From: G965226155 sp965226155
GTDB lineage: Bacteria; Pseudomonadota; Gammaproteobacteria; Eutrophobiales; Eutrophobiaceae
Length of the DNA: 64,000 nucleotides
NCBI GenBank assembly: GCA_965226155.1
Contig: OZ245331.1
Location: forward strand, 1 to 64,000
Reading direction: 5' to 3'
In this document: in pieces, positions 48,332-57,410 of the stretch
Layout: each line of letters starts with the position of its first letter
Numbering within the stretch: position 1 is the first letter of the stretch
The notes under the pieces: generated by a model
Told to the model about the DNA's origin: nothing
What the model saw: the letters and a program-made list of their open reading frames with translations, nothing else
Databases searched by the model: none
Position numbers and translations under genes: made by a program

Positions 48332-48639
48332 AATGAGACTCCTGTTCTATAAGGTTAACTTATCAGAAGTCTCTCTTAGAATTTAACTCAATTGTGTCTC
48401 ATATGCTTTGACGGGATACAGACGGGGTACATATAGCTCAGCCGAGTATTAGTTATAAATAGATGATTAATATAATAATATACTAAGTAATTAAAGTAGT
48501 AATATGCTGAAACTGATGCCTATTGCCACACGATTTGTCACGCTCACTCGCCAGGGAATACAATAATCGACTGAAACCTGACTTTAACTAAAACATCAGT
48601 ATCGTCATCGGGACAGTTCAGCTTTCGTGCTACTGATCT

Positions 48640-50949
48640 ATGAGGGAAATGGAAACCTTAAGCATCAACGTCCGGTACCGCCCCCTTCGCATTGGATGGT
48701 GTGTTCGTAAAGATGATTTAGCTGGGTTGCGCGAATCGTGGCAACTCAGCGCCACAATGTGGGGTGGACGTTACAATCCGATCATTCCAGTCGACAATCC
48801 AGGCTATGCGTGTGCCCTGGTAGAGCTGTTCCATGTAGATTGCTTGTGGCCAATATCGAATGATAAGACTGTAAAGTCATTCATTGACACATTTCCCCAC
48901 CTTCCGAATCCGTTTTATGGAGATCAGCTGTTTGCGCCACATGGAAACAGTACACGGAGTGCTACAATCCTTGATATTTACCATCCCGTACTCAGCCTTT
49001 ATGAGGAGCACTTCAAAAATAATCCCAATCCTGAATTTAAAGTTGCCCTATACGAATGGGCTGAGGAGGACCCATTATTCGACATCTGGCTTGCGACGTT
49101 TGGAGCAGTACCTTCGGAGCAAATAACGGGTACCGATTATGTGGGAGTGATTGAGGAATATCTCGCAACTGAACGGGTTCCCATCGGTCTCGCGGATCCT
49201 TGGCCAGTTAATCGAAATAATCTGTGCACGCTATTCGGGCTGGGTCGTTCCGGTATGCAGCGTCACTACTCAGTCACAAATCACTGGAATTACCCTGGGT
49301 TTTACTTAGGAAGTTGTACAGATTTCGACGATCTGGTTAATTATTGGAACCTGCGCGCGACAGACACACACATTTTGTTCTTTGATGTGAATCACACCGA
49401 CCGATTTGACGGCATAAGACGGGAATGGTTGAAATTGCTGCGATCTCGGCCAAAAGGCCATTTTGAATCTGGCAGTGCTATTGCAATATGGTCCAAGAAT
49501 AGAGATAAGCAGCGCGATTTGAAAATATTCGGCAAAGGGCTACTAGATTGCACGGTTGGTCGGGAGACGTGGAATGGTTTAAATGTAAAAGCTCCGTACA
49601 TGTATTTTTCAGAGGGCTCCTCACTTGCAAATGTTGGAACGAGCTTCGGTAAGCAACGAGTATCCTTTCAGTTGCCCTCCAAACCTTTTTCCGAAAATCA
49701 CTTGCTTCGTAGTGAGCACCTAATCATATCATTGGACATGAAAATTGGACTCTTTGGCAATGAGCGCTCCACTCTCACCACGCCTTATATTCCCGAATTA
49801 AATGAGTTCTATGGCAGAAAATATTATTTCGAATGGAATAAGGCTCGGGTTGAGCCCGATGGGCTCGGCATCATATCACGTGCATCTAGATCTGATCTCA
49901 CCGTTGATCCAATCGATGTAACCTTGCTTATTGAGCAAATCTTTCGGGTTGCAGGGATAATTGCTACGCCAAGCAAGCCAGGCTTAATTGCTTCCCGTCT
50001 AATTCAGCAAATGGGCGGTCTTCAAAAGTGCCGTCCATTCAAAATCCAGGGAGTAAGAGATCTGATCGAGAATTTCGGTCCAGATAAATCGTTCACGCGC
50101 AGTAATGCTATCCAAACAATCAGAGCAAAGAATCAATCTACGGGTGAAATAGGTTTTTCTCTATACGAAGATCTTTTTATCGAACAGAGAGCAGCTAGCA
50201 GCAAGCTCACTCCAGATGCCGTGCTTTCATATCTTATGAAGAAATCTGTTTTTCGTGCAGGCCTAGAATTTGACTGTCCCAATTGCAGACTGGAATTCTG
50301 GGCAGCGCTCGATAACCTCAGGACCGACATAACTTGTGCATTTTGTGGGCATCAGTTCAATATCACTCCGCATTTGAACCATCGAGGCGACTGGCGATTC
50401 CGTCGTTCAGGTTTGTTTGGCGGTGATGATAACCAAGAAGGTGCGATTCCAGTGATGTTGACTTTACAACAGCTCGATACGACGTTCAGCCCACGCATGC
50501 TTTATACGACCGCGATGAACCTAAAGCCAGATTCAGCCAAAATCACGGAATGCGAAACGGATTTCGTCATTATGGCCCCGAATCATCGTGATGAACGCGT
50601 TCAGATTGCGATTGGTGAATGTAAAACGCGGAAATGCATTACCGCAGACGATATTACAAAACTGAAAGCAGTAGCTGCAGCTTTCCCTTCGGAGAGATTT
50701 GAGGTTTTCGTTATCTTAACTAAGCTGACTGCATTTACCTCTGACGAGGTCAAGCATGCTGCTGCGCTTAACGATAAATATAATAATCGCGCTATTCTAC
50801 TGACCGCACGTGAACTTGAACCATACTTCCTTTACGACAGGACATCGAAAGAATTTATTATTAACAGGATTGCGGTATCGTTTGAGGATATGGCAATCAT
50901 TACTCACCAGATCTACTTTCAAGTTAACGTCTCCGCTTTACCGATATAA
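48640..50949 (+). CDS. Large unknown protein with zinc ribbon and PD-(D/E)XK nuclease-like C-terminus
   Basis: 769 residues (or 766 from the second Met, which has GAGGG just before it). Residues 1-330 have no family I recognise but contain orderly segments: RPLRIGWCVRKDDLAGLRES, MWGGRYNPIIPVDN and FPHLPNPFYGDQLF. Residues about 546-570 form a zinc ribbon (CPNC…CAFC). From about 635, ECETDFVIM and IAIGECKTRK supply the D-x(n)-E-x-K pattern of PD-(D/E)XK nucleases, followed by FEVFVILTKL. It stands alone between IS3 copy H and prophage-type genes in the defence island, so a DNA-cutting defence role is inferred, not shown. Confidence 0.6.
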   Translation: MREMETLSINVRYRPLRIGWCVRKDDLAGLRESWQLSATMWGGRYNPIIPVDNPGYACALVELFHVDCLWPISNDKTVKSFIDTFPHLPNPFYGDQLFAPHGNSTRSATILDIYHPVLSLYEEHFKNNPNPEFKVALYEWAEEDPLFDIWLATFGAVPSEQITGTDYVGVIEEYLATERVPIGLADPWPVNRNNLCTLFGLGRSGMQRHYSVTNHWNYPGFYLGSCTDFDDLVNYWNLRATDTHILFFDVNHTDRFDGIRREWLKLLRSRPKGHFESGSAIAIWSKNRDKQRDLKIFGKGLLDCTVGRETWNGLNVKAPYMYFSEGSSLANVGTSFGKQRVSFQLPSKPFSENHLLRSEHLIISLDMKIGLFGNERSTLTTPYIPELNEFYGRKYYFEWNKARVEPDGLGIISRASRSDLTVDPIDVTLLIEQIFRVAGIIATPSKPGLIASRLIQQMGGLQKCRPFKIQGVRDLIENFGPDKSFTRSNAIQTIRAKNQSTGEIGFSLYEDLFIEQRAASSKLTPDAVLSYLMKKSVFRAGLEFDCPNCRLEFWAALDNLRTDITCAFCGHQFNITPHLNHRGDWRFRRSGLFGGDDNQEGAIPVMLTLQQLDTTFSPRMLYTTAMNLKPDSAKITECETDFVIMAPNHRDERVQIAIGECKTRKCITADDITKLKAVAAAFPSERFEVFVILTKLTAFTSDEVKHAAALNDKYNNRAILLTARELEPYFLYDRTSKEFIINRIAVSFEDMAIITHQIYFQVNVSALPI

Positions 50950-51047
50950 AACTTATTTCAGCTTGCCAACGGCGTACAGTCGGGAGAGATGCGAACTCAA
51001 AAGGGAGTATAGAGTGTGATCTTTAAAGCAGGCTTGGCGGTGATCTA

Positions 51048-51269
51048 TTGAGTTTTACATGCAGTATGATCCTGGCAAAGAAGGCGCTGCTTATACGCGT
51101 GCCCACTTGTGGTGAATTGGATATTATTTACAAAGAGATCACGTTTGATAAATCACCGGGGAAACTGACGTTGGAAGAGGCGATGTCGAACGGGGTAGAT
51201 AAGAACCTAGCCAAGATAATGCTTGATAAAAGGCGCTACTCAATCACATTAGGCGGCGCGAAAATATAA
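51048..51269 (+). CDS. Small hypothetical protein
   Basis: 73 residues with a mixed composition (LDIIYKEITFDKSPGKLTLE, SNGVDKNLAKIMLDKRRY). It is followed after 10 bp by a good AAGGAGG site and a decayed Cys-rich gene, as in small-gene runs of prophages. I do not recognise the family. Confidence 0.4.
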   Translation: MSFTCSMILAKKALLIRVPTCGELDIIYKEITFDKSPGKLTLEEAMSNGVDKNLAKIMLDKRRYSITLGGAKI

Positions 51270-51279
51270 GGAGGCACTA

Positions 51280-51594
51280 ATGGAATGTGAAAATACCTGC
51301 AAGAGCTGTTTATATTATCAGCCTGATGTTGTTGGTTTTTTCTCTAAATAGCCTGAAGATTTTGGAAAGTGTCATTTGAATCCACCTATCAACGTATCAG
51401 GTGCGCCCGGTTAATTCAGCAAAGGGAGCAAAGGCAAATTTTCTATGGTTGATGAAGATGACTGGTGCGGTCAACACAAGTTAAATCTATGCAGTCCTAC
51501 TGTTGGTATGCTGCTCTGGCAACGTGAGATGGGTAACCCAGTACCCAGGGACAATGACAGCTGTTCCCGAATTAAAGCCAAGATAACCGGTTAA
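51280..51594 (+). pseudogene. Cys-rich small phage-type protein with two in-frame stops
   Basis: From the ATG at 51280 (AAGGAGG before it) one frame runs 104 codons but contains TAG and TAA. The surrounding peptide keeps the family's order: CKSCLYYQPD, then FGKCHLNPP, then MVDEDDWCGQHK. Four such cysteines and the DDWCG motif mark a small zinc-binding protein common in prophages. Nonsense changes without frame loss mean recent inactivation. Confidence 0.65.
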
Positions 51595-51647
51595 ATCAGC
51601 TAGTTAGTGCCCTCTTTGACTGGCTTTCTGTGTCACGGCATGGATGA

Positions 51648-52088
51648 ATGGTGGGCATGAATAGCAAACCACCAACCCACCTGCCCTCCCTGGAAGCCTT
51701 GACTTCGGCCGATTTCTCGACGCTTAAAGTGTGGTACTCACAATTGGAAGGGACACCATCCCCGAAGTCGTTTAAAAGCGACCTGTTGAGGCTGCACCTC
51801 GGCTGGATGATTCAAGTATTGCAAAAGAAGGATGATCCCCGGATACAACGACAACGCTTACTTAAGAAAGCCATGCAGACAAGGCCATCCCTTGCCCCGG
51901 CCTATTCCCCCGGGACACGCCTCATCCGGGAGTGGCAGGGGCAGACCCATGAGGTCACCGTCATGGAAAAGGGGTACCGCTACCAAGGTCAACACTACCG
52001 CAGCCTGAGCAGCGTGGCCGGTGACATCACCGGTTCACATTGGTCAGGACCCCGGTTCTTCAGGATGGTAAAAGGCAGGGCTGCATGA
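51648..52088 (+). CDS. DUF2924 family protein
   Basis: 146 residues; the first ATG has MVGMNSKP and a second Met lies three codons on. Family features: LRLHLGWMIQVLQKK (R-L-x-W-x-x-Q), RLIREWQGQTHEVTV and RYQGQHYRSLSSVAGDITG, ending SGPRFF. DUF2924 proteins nearly always precede a large serine recombinase in prophages and integrative elements, as here, with a 4-bp ATGA overlap. The function is unknown; a DNA-binding accessory is plausible. Confidence 0.9.
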   Translation: MVGMNSKPPTHLPSLEALTSADFSTLKVWYSQLEGTPSPKSFKSDLLRLHLGWMIQVLQKKDDPRIQRQRLLKKAMQTRPSLAPAYSPGTRLIREWQGQTHEVTVMEKGYRYQGQHYRSLSSVAGDITGSHWSGPRFFRMVKGRAA

Positions 52089-53800
52089 CTATCGTGTCCT
52101 CTAAACATAGACAGTGTGCCATCTATACCCGTAAATCCTCCGAGGAAGGACTGGAACAGGCATTCAATTCTTTAGATGCACAACGAGAAGCCTGTGAAGC
52201 CTATATCAAGAGTCAGCAACACGAAGGCTGGAAAGCCATACCCAAACAATATGATGACGGTGGGTTCTCGGGTGGGAATACAGAACGTCCTGGACTGACA
52301 CAACTCCTGGATGATCTTAAGGCCGGAGATGTAGATGTGATTGTGGTGTACAAGGTGGACCGGCTTTCGCGTTCCCTTGCAGACTTTGTCCGTCTGATTG
52401 AGCTCTTTGATGCACACTCAGTATCCTTTGTCTCGGTCACACAACAGTTCAACACATCGAGCTCCATGGGTCGACTGACCTTGAATGTGCTGCTGTCGTT
52501 TGCCCAGTTCGAACGGGAGGTCACAGGCGAGCGGATCCGGGACAAGATCACAGCCTCTAGGCGAAAAGGCATGTGGATGGGCGGTGTGGTACCACTCGGG
52601 TATGACGTCATCGATAAGATGCTTGTCGTGAATGAGACAGAGGCAAAGACGGTACGTCATATCTATACTCGCTACCTTGCCCTGGGCTACGTCAGGCAAC
52701 TAAAGGCAGAGCTGGATACCGAAGGCTATGTCAGCAAAGTCCGTGCAACCGAAGGGGTTCATGCAGGGGGCAGACCGTTCTCACGGGGAGCTTTATATAC
52801 CTTACTCAAGAATCCCATCTATATCGGCAAGGTAACCCATCAAGGCAAAAGGTATAAAGGACAGCATACCGCCCTCCTTGAGACAGCACTCTGGGATAAA
52901 GTACAGGCACGCTTAAATGAGAACAGGCACAAGCATCACGCCCGGAAGTCAGTCAAAGACCCCAGCCTGCTGGCAGGGCTCTTATTCGACGACAACGGTC
53001 ATCCGTTGAGTCCTTCCCATACCCGGAAGCAGAACCGGCGCTACCGGTATTATGTGAACCAGACGGTCCTGCATGACCGTGAAAAAGATGCGGGTTCAAT
53101 ACTACGCCTACCTGCGAAGGTGATTGAGGCCTTGGTAGTACAACAACTCTTGTCACTCTGGAAGAACACCATGCCGTTGTTGAAACTGCTTAACAAGAAA
53201 GCACTCTCTGCCAATCAACAGGCATCACTACTTGATCGTGCAAAGTCCCTATTAGTCGAATGGGAGACCTTCACACCCCATCAACAGATAATCTATTTGA
53301 AAATGATATTTCATAAAATCTGCGTGAGTTGTAACGGTGTTGACCTTCATATATCAACAGACGGAATGCTGGCTTGCCTGAACAATGTAATGCTCACTGG
53401 GGAAATACCTGACAAGGAAGCCGATATTCACGTTATAACGATTCCTGCCAAACTGAAGCGTTGTGGGATTGAAACACGGTTCATCATCCATGACCATTCT
53501 GATCAAGGTCCCCATCAGATTACGGTGAGAGGACTACAGAACACATTACTCCGGGCTCTACGTTGGCATGAGGAATTAGCATCAGGTGCAATTGCATCAA
53601 CAACTGACCTTGCAAAGCGTGAAAATCTTGCTCAACGCTATGTCGCTTTCATCTTGAAACTTGCTTTTCTTGCCCCTGACATCATGGAAGCAATAATTAA
53701 CGGAAATATTCCGGTCAATTTAACAATAGCTCGCCTAAAGAAAGGATTCCCAATGGATTGGACCCTCCAAAGACAAGCTCTAGGATTTCCATCTCAATAA
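52085..53800 (+). CDS. Large serine recombinase
   Basis: 571 residues from the ATG at 52085, which overlaps the DUF2924 stop. The resolvase domain has AIYTRKSSEEG (catalytic Ser18) with VYKVDRLSRSL and FAQFEREVTGERIRDK. It is followed by the Recombinase domain (GALYTLLKNPIYIGKV) and a zinc-ribbon-like region. Such enzymes integrate and excise phages and islands at att sites. No att pair or tRNA is visible within the window, so the element's borders are unknown. It is intact. Confidence 0.92.
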   Translation: MTIVSSKHRQCAIYTRKSSEEGLEQAFNSLDAQREACEAYIKSQQHEGWKAIPKQYDDGGFSGGNTERPGLTQLLDDLKAGDVDVIVVYKVDRLSRSLADFVRLIELFDAHSVSFVSVTQQFNTSSSMGRLTLNVLLSFAQFEREVTGERIRDKITASRRKGMWMGGVVPLGYDVIDKMLVVNETEAKTVRHIYTRYLALGYVRQLKAELDTEGYVSKVRATEGVHAGGRPFSRGALYTLLKNPIYIGKVTHQGKRYKGQHTALLETALWDKVQARLNENRHKHHARKSVKDPSLLAGLLFDDNGHPLSPSHTRKQNRRYRYYVNQTVLHDREKDAGSILRLPAKVIEALVVQQLLSLWKNTMPLLKLLNKKALSANQQASLLDRAKSLLVEWETFTPHQQIIYLKMIFHKICVSCNGVDLHISTDGMLACLNNVMLTGEIPDKEADIHVITIPAKLKRCGIETRFIIHDHSDQGPHQITVRGLQNTLLRALRWHEELASGAIASTTDLAKRENLAQRYVAFILKLAFLAPDIMEAIINGNIPVNLTIARLKKGFPMDWTLQRQALGFPSQ

Positions 53801-53953
53801 TTTGAAATATATAGTGTTATGCCTGCTTTCGACCAAAAACGGATATTCGTAGCAAAGTTAAAACCCATGGTCTACCAATGAAATCCCTGCCAAAATGACG
53901 CAGATTAGCATTCGGACTCAGCGGTTCCTTCAATACACTGTTAACATAAATAA

Positions 53954-54730
53954 ATGATTGATCTATTAACATTATTGGAAAACAAATACTCACTCACACT
54001 TATTTCGGGTGTTAGCGGTGTATTTCTTACACTGATCGCACAGAATATTCTTAACAAGAGAGGTTTATTTACCTATTTTGTGCAACACAATAAAGTAGGT
54101 GTTTCTGAGGACAACGCAATTTTTGGCACTGTTCGAGTAACATGGAATGATAACCCAATTGCACACCTATATATGTCAACAATTGAGTTAATAAATCAAA
54201 GTACAAAAGACTATGAGTCAGTCATCGTGCGCGTGTTTACCAATGATACTCTGCTACTAACAGAACGCACTGAGATAGCTGGCACAACACATATGCTTCG
54301 GTACACTGAAGAATACGCTGACAAATTATCAGTTCCAAAGGGTCAGCAAGCCACACAATGGCAACAAGACCTATTTAGGCGTCAAAGAGACTATCTTATT
54401 CCGATTATGAATCGTGGTCAGGTTGTCCAGTTTCAATTTCTAAATGCCGCAAATACTGAGACTCAGCCAACAATATGGCTAGATGTATTGCATACTGGCG
54501 TTAAACTAAAGATTTGTAATGCGCCAAATGTCGCACATGGTGTACCGCAATCGAAGGCTGCACTCATGGGAGTGATTGTTGGCCTTATATTCGTTAGTCT
54601 AGTTATTGGGTACATTGACACCTTATGGATTGCAGCTATTAGTACATTTTTATTTGGACTGGTCGCACAAGTACCTGGAGCATATTCAGTTAAGGCATGG
54701 CGAAAAATAAAAGAATTGGTAGTGGGCTGA
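53954..54730 (+). CDS. Membrane protein of unknown function
   Basis: 258 residues. One N-terminal helix (about 12-32, TLISGVSGVFLTLIAQNIL), a soluble middle of mostly beta character (residues about 35-195) with FGTVRVTWNDNP and LYMSTIELINQST, and two C-terminal helices (ALMGVIVGLIFVSLVIG, LWIAAISTFLFGLVAQV). I do not know the family. It stands alone after the recombinase; a hairpin repeat follows the stop. Confidence 0.6.
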   Translation: MIDLLTLLENKYSLTLISGVSGVFLTLIAQNILNKRGLFTYFVQHNKVGVSEDNAIFGTVRVTWNDNPIAHLYMSTIELINQSTKDYESVIVRVFTNDTLLLTERTEIAGTTHMLRYTEEYADKLSVPKGQQATQWQQDLFRRQRDYLIPIMNRGQVVQFQFLNAANTETQPTIWLDVLHTGVKLKICNAPNVAHGVPQSKAALMGVIVGLIFVSLVIGYIDTLWIAAISTFLFGLVAQVPGAYSVKAWRKIKELVVG

Positions 54731-54787
54731 AAAGAACTCTAACAAGTTGCTCGTGCGGGCTGCTTCGCGCCCCATAGCTCAAACTTT

Positions 54788-54819
54788 GAATGTCTGCTTT
54801 TGACACAAAGCGGGCATAC
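54788..54819. repeat. Intergenic hairpin repeat (copy 3)
   Basis: GAATGTCTGCTTT and AAAGCGGGCAT pair with a short TGACAC loop; same family as 24991-25022 and 27353-27383. It lies 58 bp after the membrane-protein gene and may terminate it. Confidence 0.5.
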
Positions 54820-55035
54820 TTGGCCAACAGTACCGATCTGGCAAAATGCCCAAAAGAGAATCCAGCGTAATACTCTGGTTTTATCTTTCAGCGAGATCGC
54901 TTATTGGTATGAGAAATTCTAAAACATGACGCAATTCCCCGGACTATTTAACTATCTAAGGTCAGGCATGGCGCCTCTGAACAGAGACCAGACTGTATGG
55001 CGGTGGTGGCTGTCCGGGGCGAACCTGTCTCTGCC

Positions 55036-55245
55036 CATTTCCCTGTTTATCGGGGAATAACAGGGAATTAACAGGGAAATTACTTAAATTTAGTGGTAAT
55101 AAGGCCGTTTCCTGCGTGATAACAATCTAAATTTCAAAGAGTTAGAGGGCAATTCCCTGTTATGCAGGAACAGGGAACTTGAGATGATCGATCAGGGAAT
55201 TGCCAGACCCGGAACAGGGAATGAAGATGATCGATCAGGGAAGTG
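55036..55245. repeat. Cluster of CAGGGAA iterated repeats
   Basis: In 210 bp the 7-mer CAGGGAA or its complement TTCCCTG occurs eight times, including a 17-bp direct repeat GATGATCGATCAGGGAA at 55183-55199 and 55226-55242. Unit spacing is irregular, so this is not a CRISPR array. No gene lies in the 54731-55538 stretch. Binding sites for a replication or recombination protein are one reading. Confidence 0.6.
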
Positions 55246-55440
55246 TCACGCGCAGTACGTGATGGGTTCAATTCGAGCGCACGAGCGTCGTTCTGGTGAT
55301 CAAATGATGTATCCGCCTGATGCGCGTGCAATCGATCTCAGGGTAAGGTTCAATGATAAGTACGGCAGGCTGCCAGGATTGCCGAGCAGTTCACCAAGAC
55401 GCCATCAGACATTACCGGAGCTGGCAATCAAGCTTTCAGG

Positions 55441-55503
55441 TTGTATTCTTGCGGCATTAAATGTCGTATTCTTGCTAGGCAAAGTGTCGTATTTCTGCTA
55501 GCC
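55441..55503 (+). promoter_or_regulatory. Triple direct repeat upstream of abiE pair (probable autoregulatory operator)
   Basis: TTGTATTCTTGCGGC (55441), TGTCGTATTCTTGCTAGGC (55462) and TGTCGTATTTCTGCTAGCC (55485) repeat at 21-23 bp, about two helical turns, just before the antitoxin gene. AbiEi antitoxins repress their own promoter by binding repeats, so this is the likely operator/promoter. Confidence 0.6.
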
Positions 55504-55538
55504 TCCTCATAGTCTTTAGTTAACCTAGACAGAGAGGA

Positions 55539-55937
55539 ATGATGACGATCAAAACCCGTATACGGAAACGACTGAACCGCTCCAGGCGCTATGTGTTTAT
55601 TCGCGCTGATTTTAAAGACATCGCCGGGTATGACCAGGTTGGGCGCGTATTGCGCAGCCTGGTGCAAGACGGTGCGTTGCTCAAGGCCGGTTACGGTGTC
55701 TATACCAAGGCTAGAAAGAACTCAATCACGGGCAAGATCATGCCTGCCTGTCCTGGCGGTTCTGATGCGGTGGTCATGGAAGCACTTCAGCGCCTTAACA
55801 TTGGCTATTCACTTGCCGACAGTGCAGCTAAATACGTGTCGGGTGAGTCGACGCAAGTTCCCGCCTTCACGCAAATCGAGACGCCTCGTCGTTTTAAGCG
55901 CCGCCTGTCAGTTGGAAATAGCCGGCTGAATGCCTGA
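55539..55937 (+). CDS. abiEi: AbiEi-like antitoxin (DUF6088 family)
   Basis: 132 residues with a winged-helix N-terminus: FIRADFKDIAGYDQVGRVLRSLVQDGALLKAGYGVYTKA, the usual wing that ends in GxGxY. The C-terminal part (IGYSLADSAAKYVSGESTQV, RRFKRRLSVGNSRL) fits the DUF6088/AbiEi group. A GAGAGGA ribosome site precedes the ATG. It would bind the upstream repeats and oppose the AbiEii toxin, whose start overlaps by 8 bp. Confidence 0.82.
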   Translation: MMTIKTRIRKRLNRSRRYVFIRADFKDIAGYDQVGRVLRSLVQDGALLKAGYGVYTKARKNSITGKIMPACPGGSDAVVMEALQRLNIGYSLADSAAKYVSGESTQVPAFTQIETPRRFKRRLSVGNSRLNA

Positions 55938-56886
55938 CTTGACAACGACCTTTGTCGAAGTAGCCGATGCTTTAGGTATCGGTGCAACGTCTATCGTGGA
56001 AAAAGACTATTACGTGGTTGAGTTACTCAGGCTTCTGCAACCCCTGCAATTTGAATCGCATCGACTGGTATGCGCTGGCGGCACAGCTTTGGCAAAGTCT
56101 AGTATCGATCTGAACCGGATGTCGGAAGATGTCGATACCAACCTAGTGCCTAACGCTGGATTTTTGGAAAATAGTCGTGCACGACGTATGGTTATCCGAA
56201 AGGATGTTGTTCAGGCTGTACAAGAAACCATTGAGGGTTCAACCCTGTTTCAATTTGACGCTGCATATCCGAAAACCACGCGCGATGAACATCGTTACAA
56301 TGACTTGCCGATTCGTTACCCTCAGACATTTCAGCAAGCACCATGCCTGCGTCCATTCATCAAACTGGAAATCATGGAAACCGAACTGCTTCAGGCGCCA
56401 GAGTACCGCTCGATTACATCACTGGTTTTCGATCAAACGCGGTCCGGCTCGCCGGTCGAACGCTTTCCCTCAGTCACCATCGCCAGCACAAGGGTGGAAA
56501 AACTGATTACGGTGATGCGGCGCACTGCAGCCGTGCTCAGAAACGCTGAAAGAAAAGATGATGAGTCCTTGGTACGCCACATCTATGATCATTTCAAAAT
56601 CACCGAGGCGTTTGGTACAGATGTCAGCCCGTTGATTAAGCTGGCACAAACCACAATCGCCAAAGATACCGAACGATATGGCAATCAGCATCTACAATTG
56701 CGTGAAACGCCAATTGCAGAGCTGATGTTTGGCTTGGAAGAGATCGGCAATAACCCGATTTATAAGGAACGGTATGAGGCGTTCGTCACCCCAATGGTGT
56801 TTGGATCAATTCAAGTGCCTTGGGGGCTGGCATATGAGCGATTCCATCAATCTGCAATGGCGTTATTAGCGAAGTTGGGCGAATAG
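55930..56886 (+). CDS. abiEii: AbiEii-like nucleotidyltransferase toxin
   Basis: 318 residues. The nucleotidyltransferase signature CAGGTALAKSS…RMSEDVDTNLV (GGT…S-E-D-x-D) is at about residues 49-75, and a second acidic segment FIKLEIMETELL follows. The helical C-terminus has RHIYDHFKI, a conserved AbiEii/GII motif (DxxD/H). AbiEii toxins block growth by modifying tRNA with nucleotides, giving phage abortive infection and plasmid stability. It is intact and coupled to the antitoxin. Confidence 0.88.
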   Translation: MPDLTTTFVEVADALGIGATSIVEKDYYVVELLRLLQPLQFESHRLVCAGGTALAKSSIDLNRMSEDVDTNLVPNAGFLENSRARRMVIRKDVVQAVQETIEGSTLFQFDAAYPKTTRDEHRYNDLPIRYPQTFQQAPCLRPFIKLEIMETELLQAPEYRSITSLVFDQTRSGSPVERFPSVTIASTRVEKLITVMRRTAAVLRNAERKDDESLVRHIYDHFKITEAFGTDVSPLIKLAQTTIAKDTERYGNQHLQLRETPIAELMFGLEEIGNNPIYKERYEAFVTPMVFGSIQVPWGLAYERFHQSAMALLAKLGE

Positions 56887-57033
56887 GTGGTTACCTGACC
56901 AAGAATGATCATGAGGATTTGGCAAAAGCTAGTCCCAAATGGTGGGTAAGTCCGGCACACCTTATCACCATGAACAGTTAAGGCGCTGATCTAAGAAAAC
57001 TATTACCAGGTAATCTGTGAATGAGGCGACCGG

Positions 57034-57280
57034 GAATTTGAGTTTCCGATTGACTGGATTCAGCCCCTAGCTGCACAGACTGACAAGCCTGTGCGCTTCC
57101 GTGACCACCCCAACGTATGGCGTTACAAGACCGATGCGACCCGTGCGTGTTCTAAGGTTCTTGGAGAAGCAATCGATCACCGTTGGCTCCAAGCTGCCAC
57201 GTTAGTTCCTGTCCCTCCTTCAAAGGTGCGAACCGATCCTGACTACGATGATCGCATGCTTCGCATCCTGCAAAGAATCA
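57034..57280 (+). pseudogene. Phosphoribosyltransferase-like fragment, cut by MITE-like copy 3
   Basis: The frame reads EFEFPIDWIQPLAAQTDK, then RYKTDATRACSKVLGEAI and TLVPVPPSKVRTDPDYDDR, and ends exactly at the element at 57281. The V-P-x-P-P-S-K…D-Y-D-D-R pattern recalls ComF-like phosphoribosyltransferases found in some island genes. An in-frame stop precedes it by three codons, so the start is lost or lies in another frame. The rest of the gene is missing beyond the element. Confidence 0.55.
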
Positions 57281-57410
57281 GGTACTGACAAGTTAACTGA
57301 TTTGAAGCCAAAATCAGCGCGGGTAAGCGGCTTAAGTCATTGATTGTTGGGCGGGAGATCGGCTCTTTTACTACTAAAGAGTGGGAGATTTACGTTAATT
57401 TGACAGTACC
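57281..57410. mobile_element. MITE-like 130-bp element, copy 3
   Basis: Almost identical to copy 1 (GGTACTGACAAGTTAACTGA … TTAATTTGACAGTACC). It truncates the phosphoribosyltransferase-like gene. Flanks AAGAATCA / CGACCATT do not match. Confidence 0.85.

Larger units (their letters stand above)
46916..48420 (-). mobile_element. IS3-family element, copy H (intact)
   Basis: 1505 bp, both frames open, inserted into a related IS3 fragment. Flanks (CCAT / GACG) do not match. Confidence 0.95.

Noticed and set aside
55036..55245. Possible CRISPR array
   Set aside because: The repeated unit is only 7 bp (17 bp at most), occurs in both orientations and at irregular spacing; no cas genes are near.
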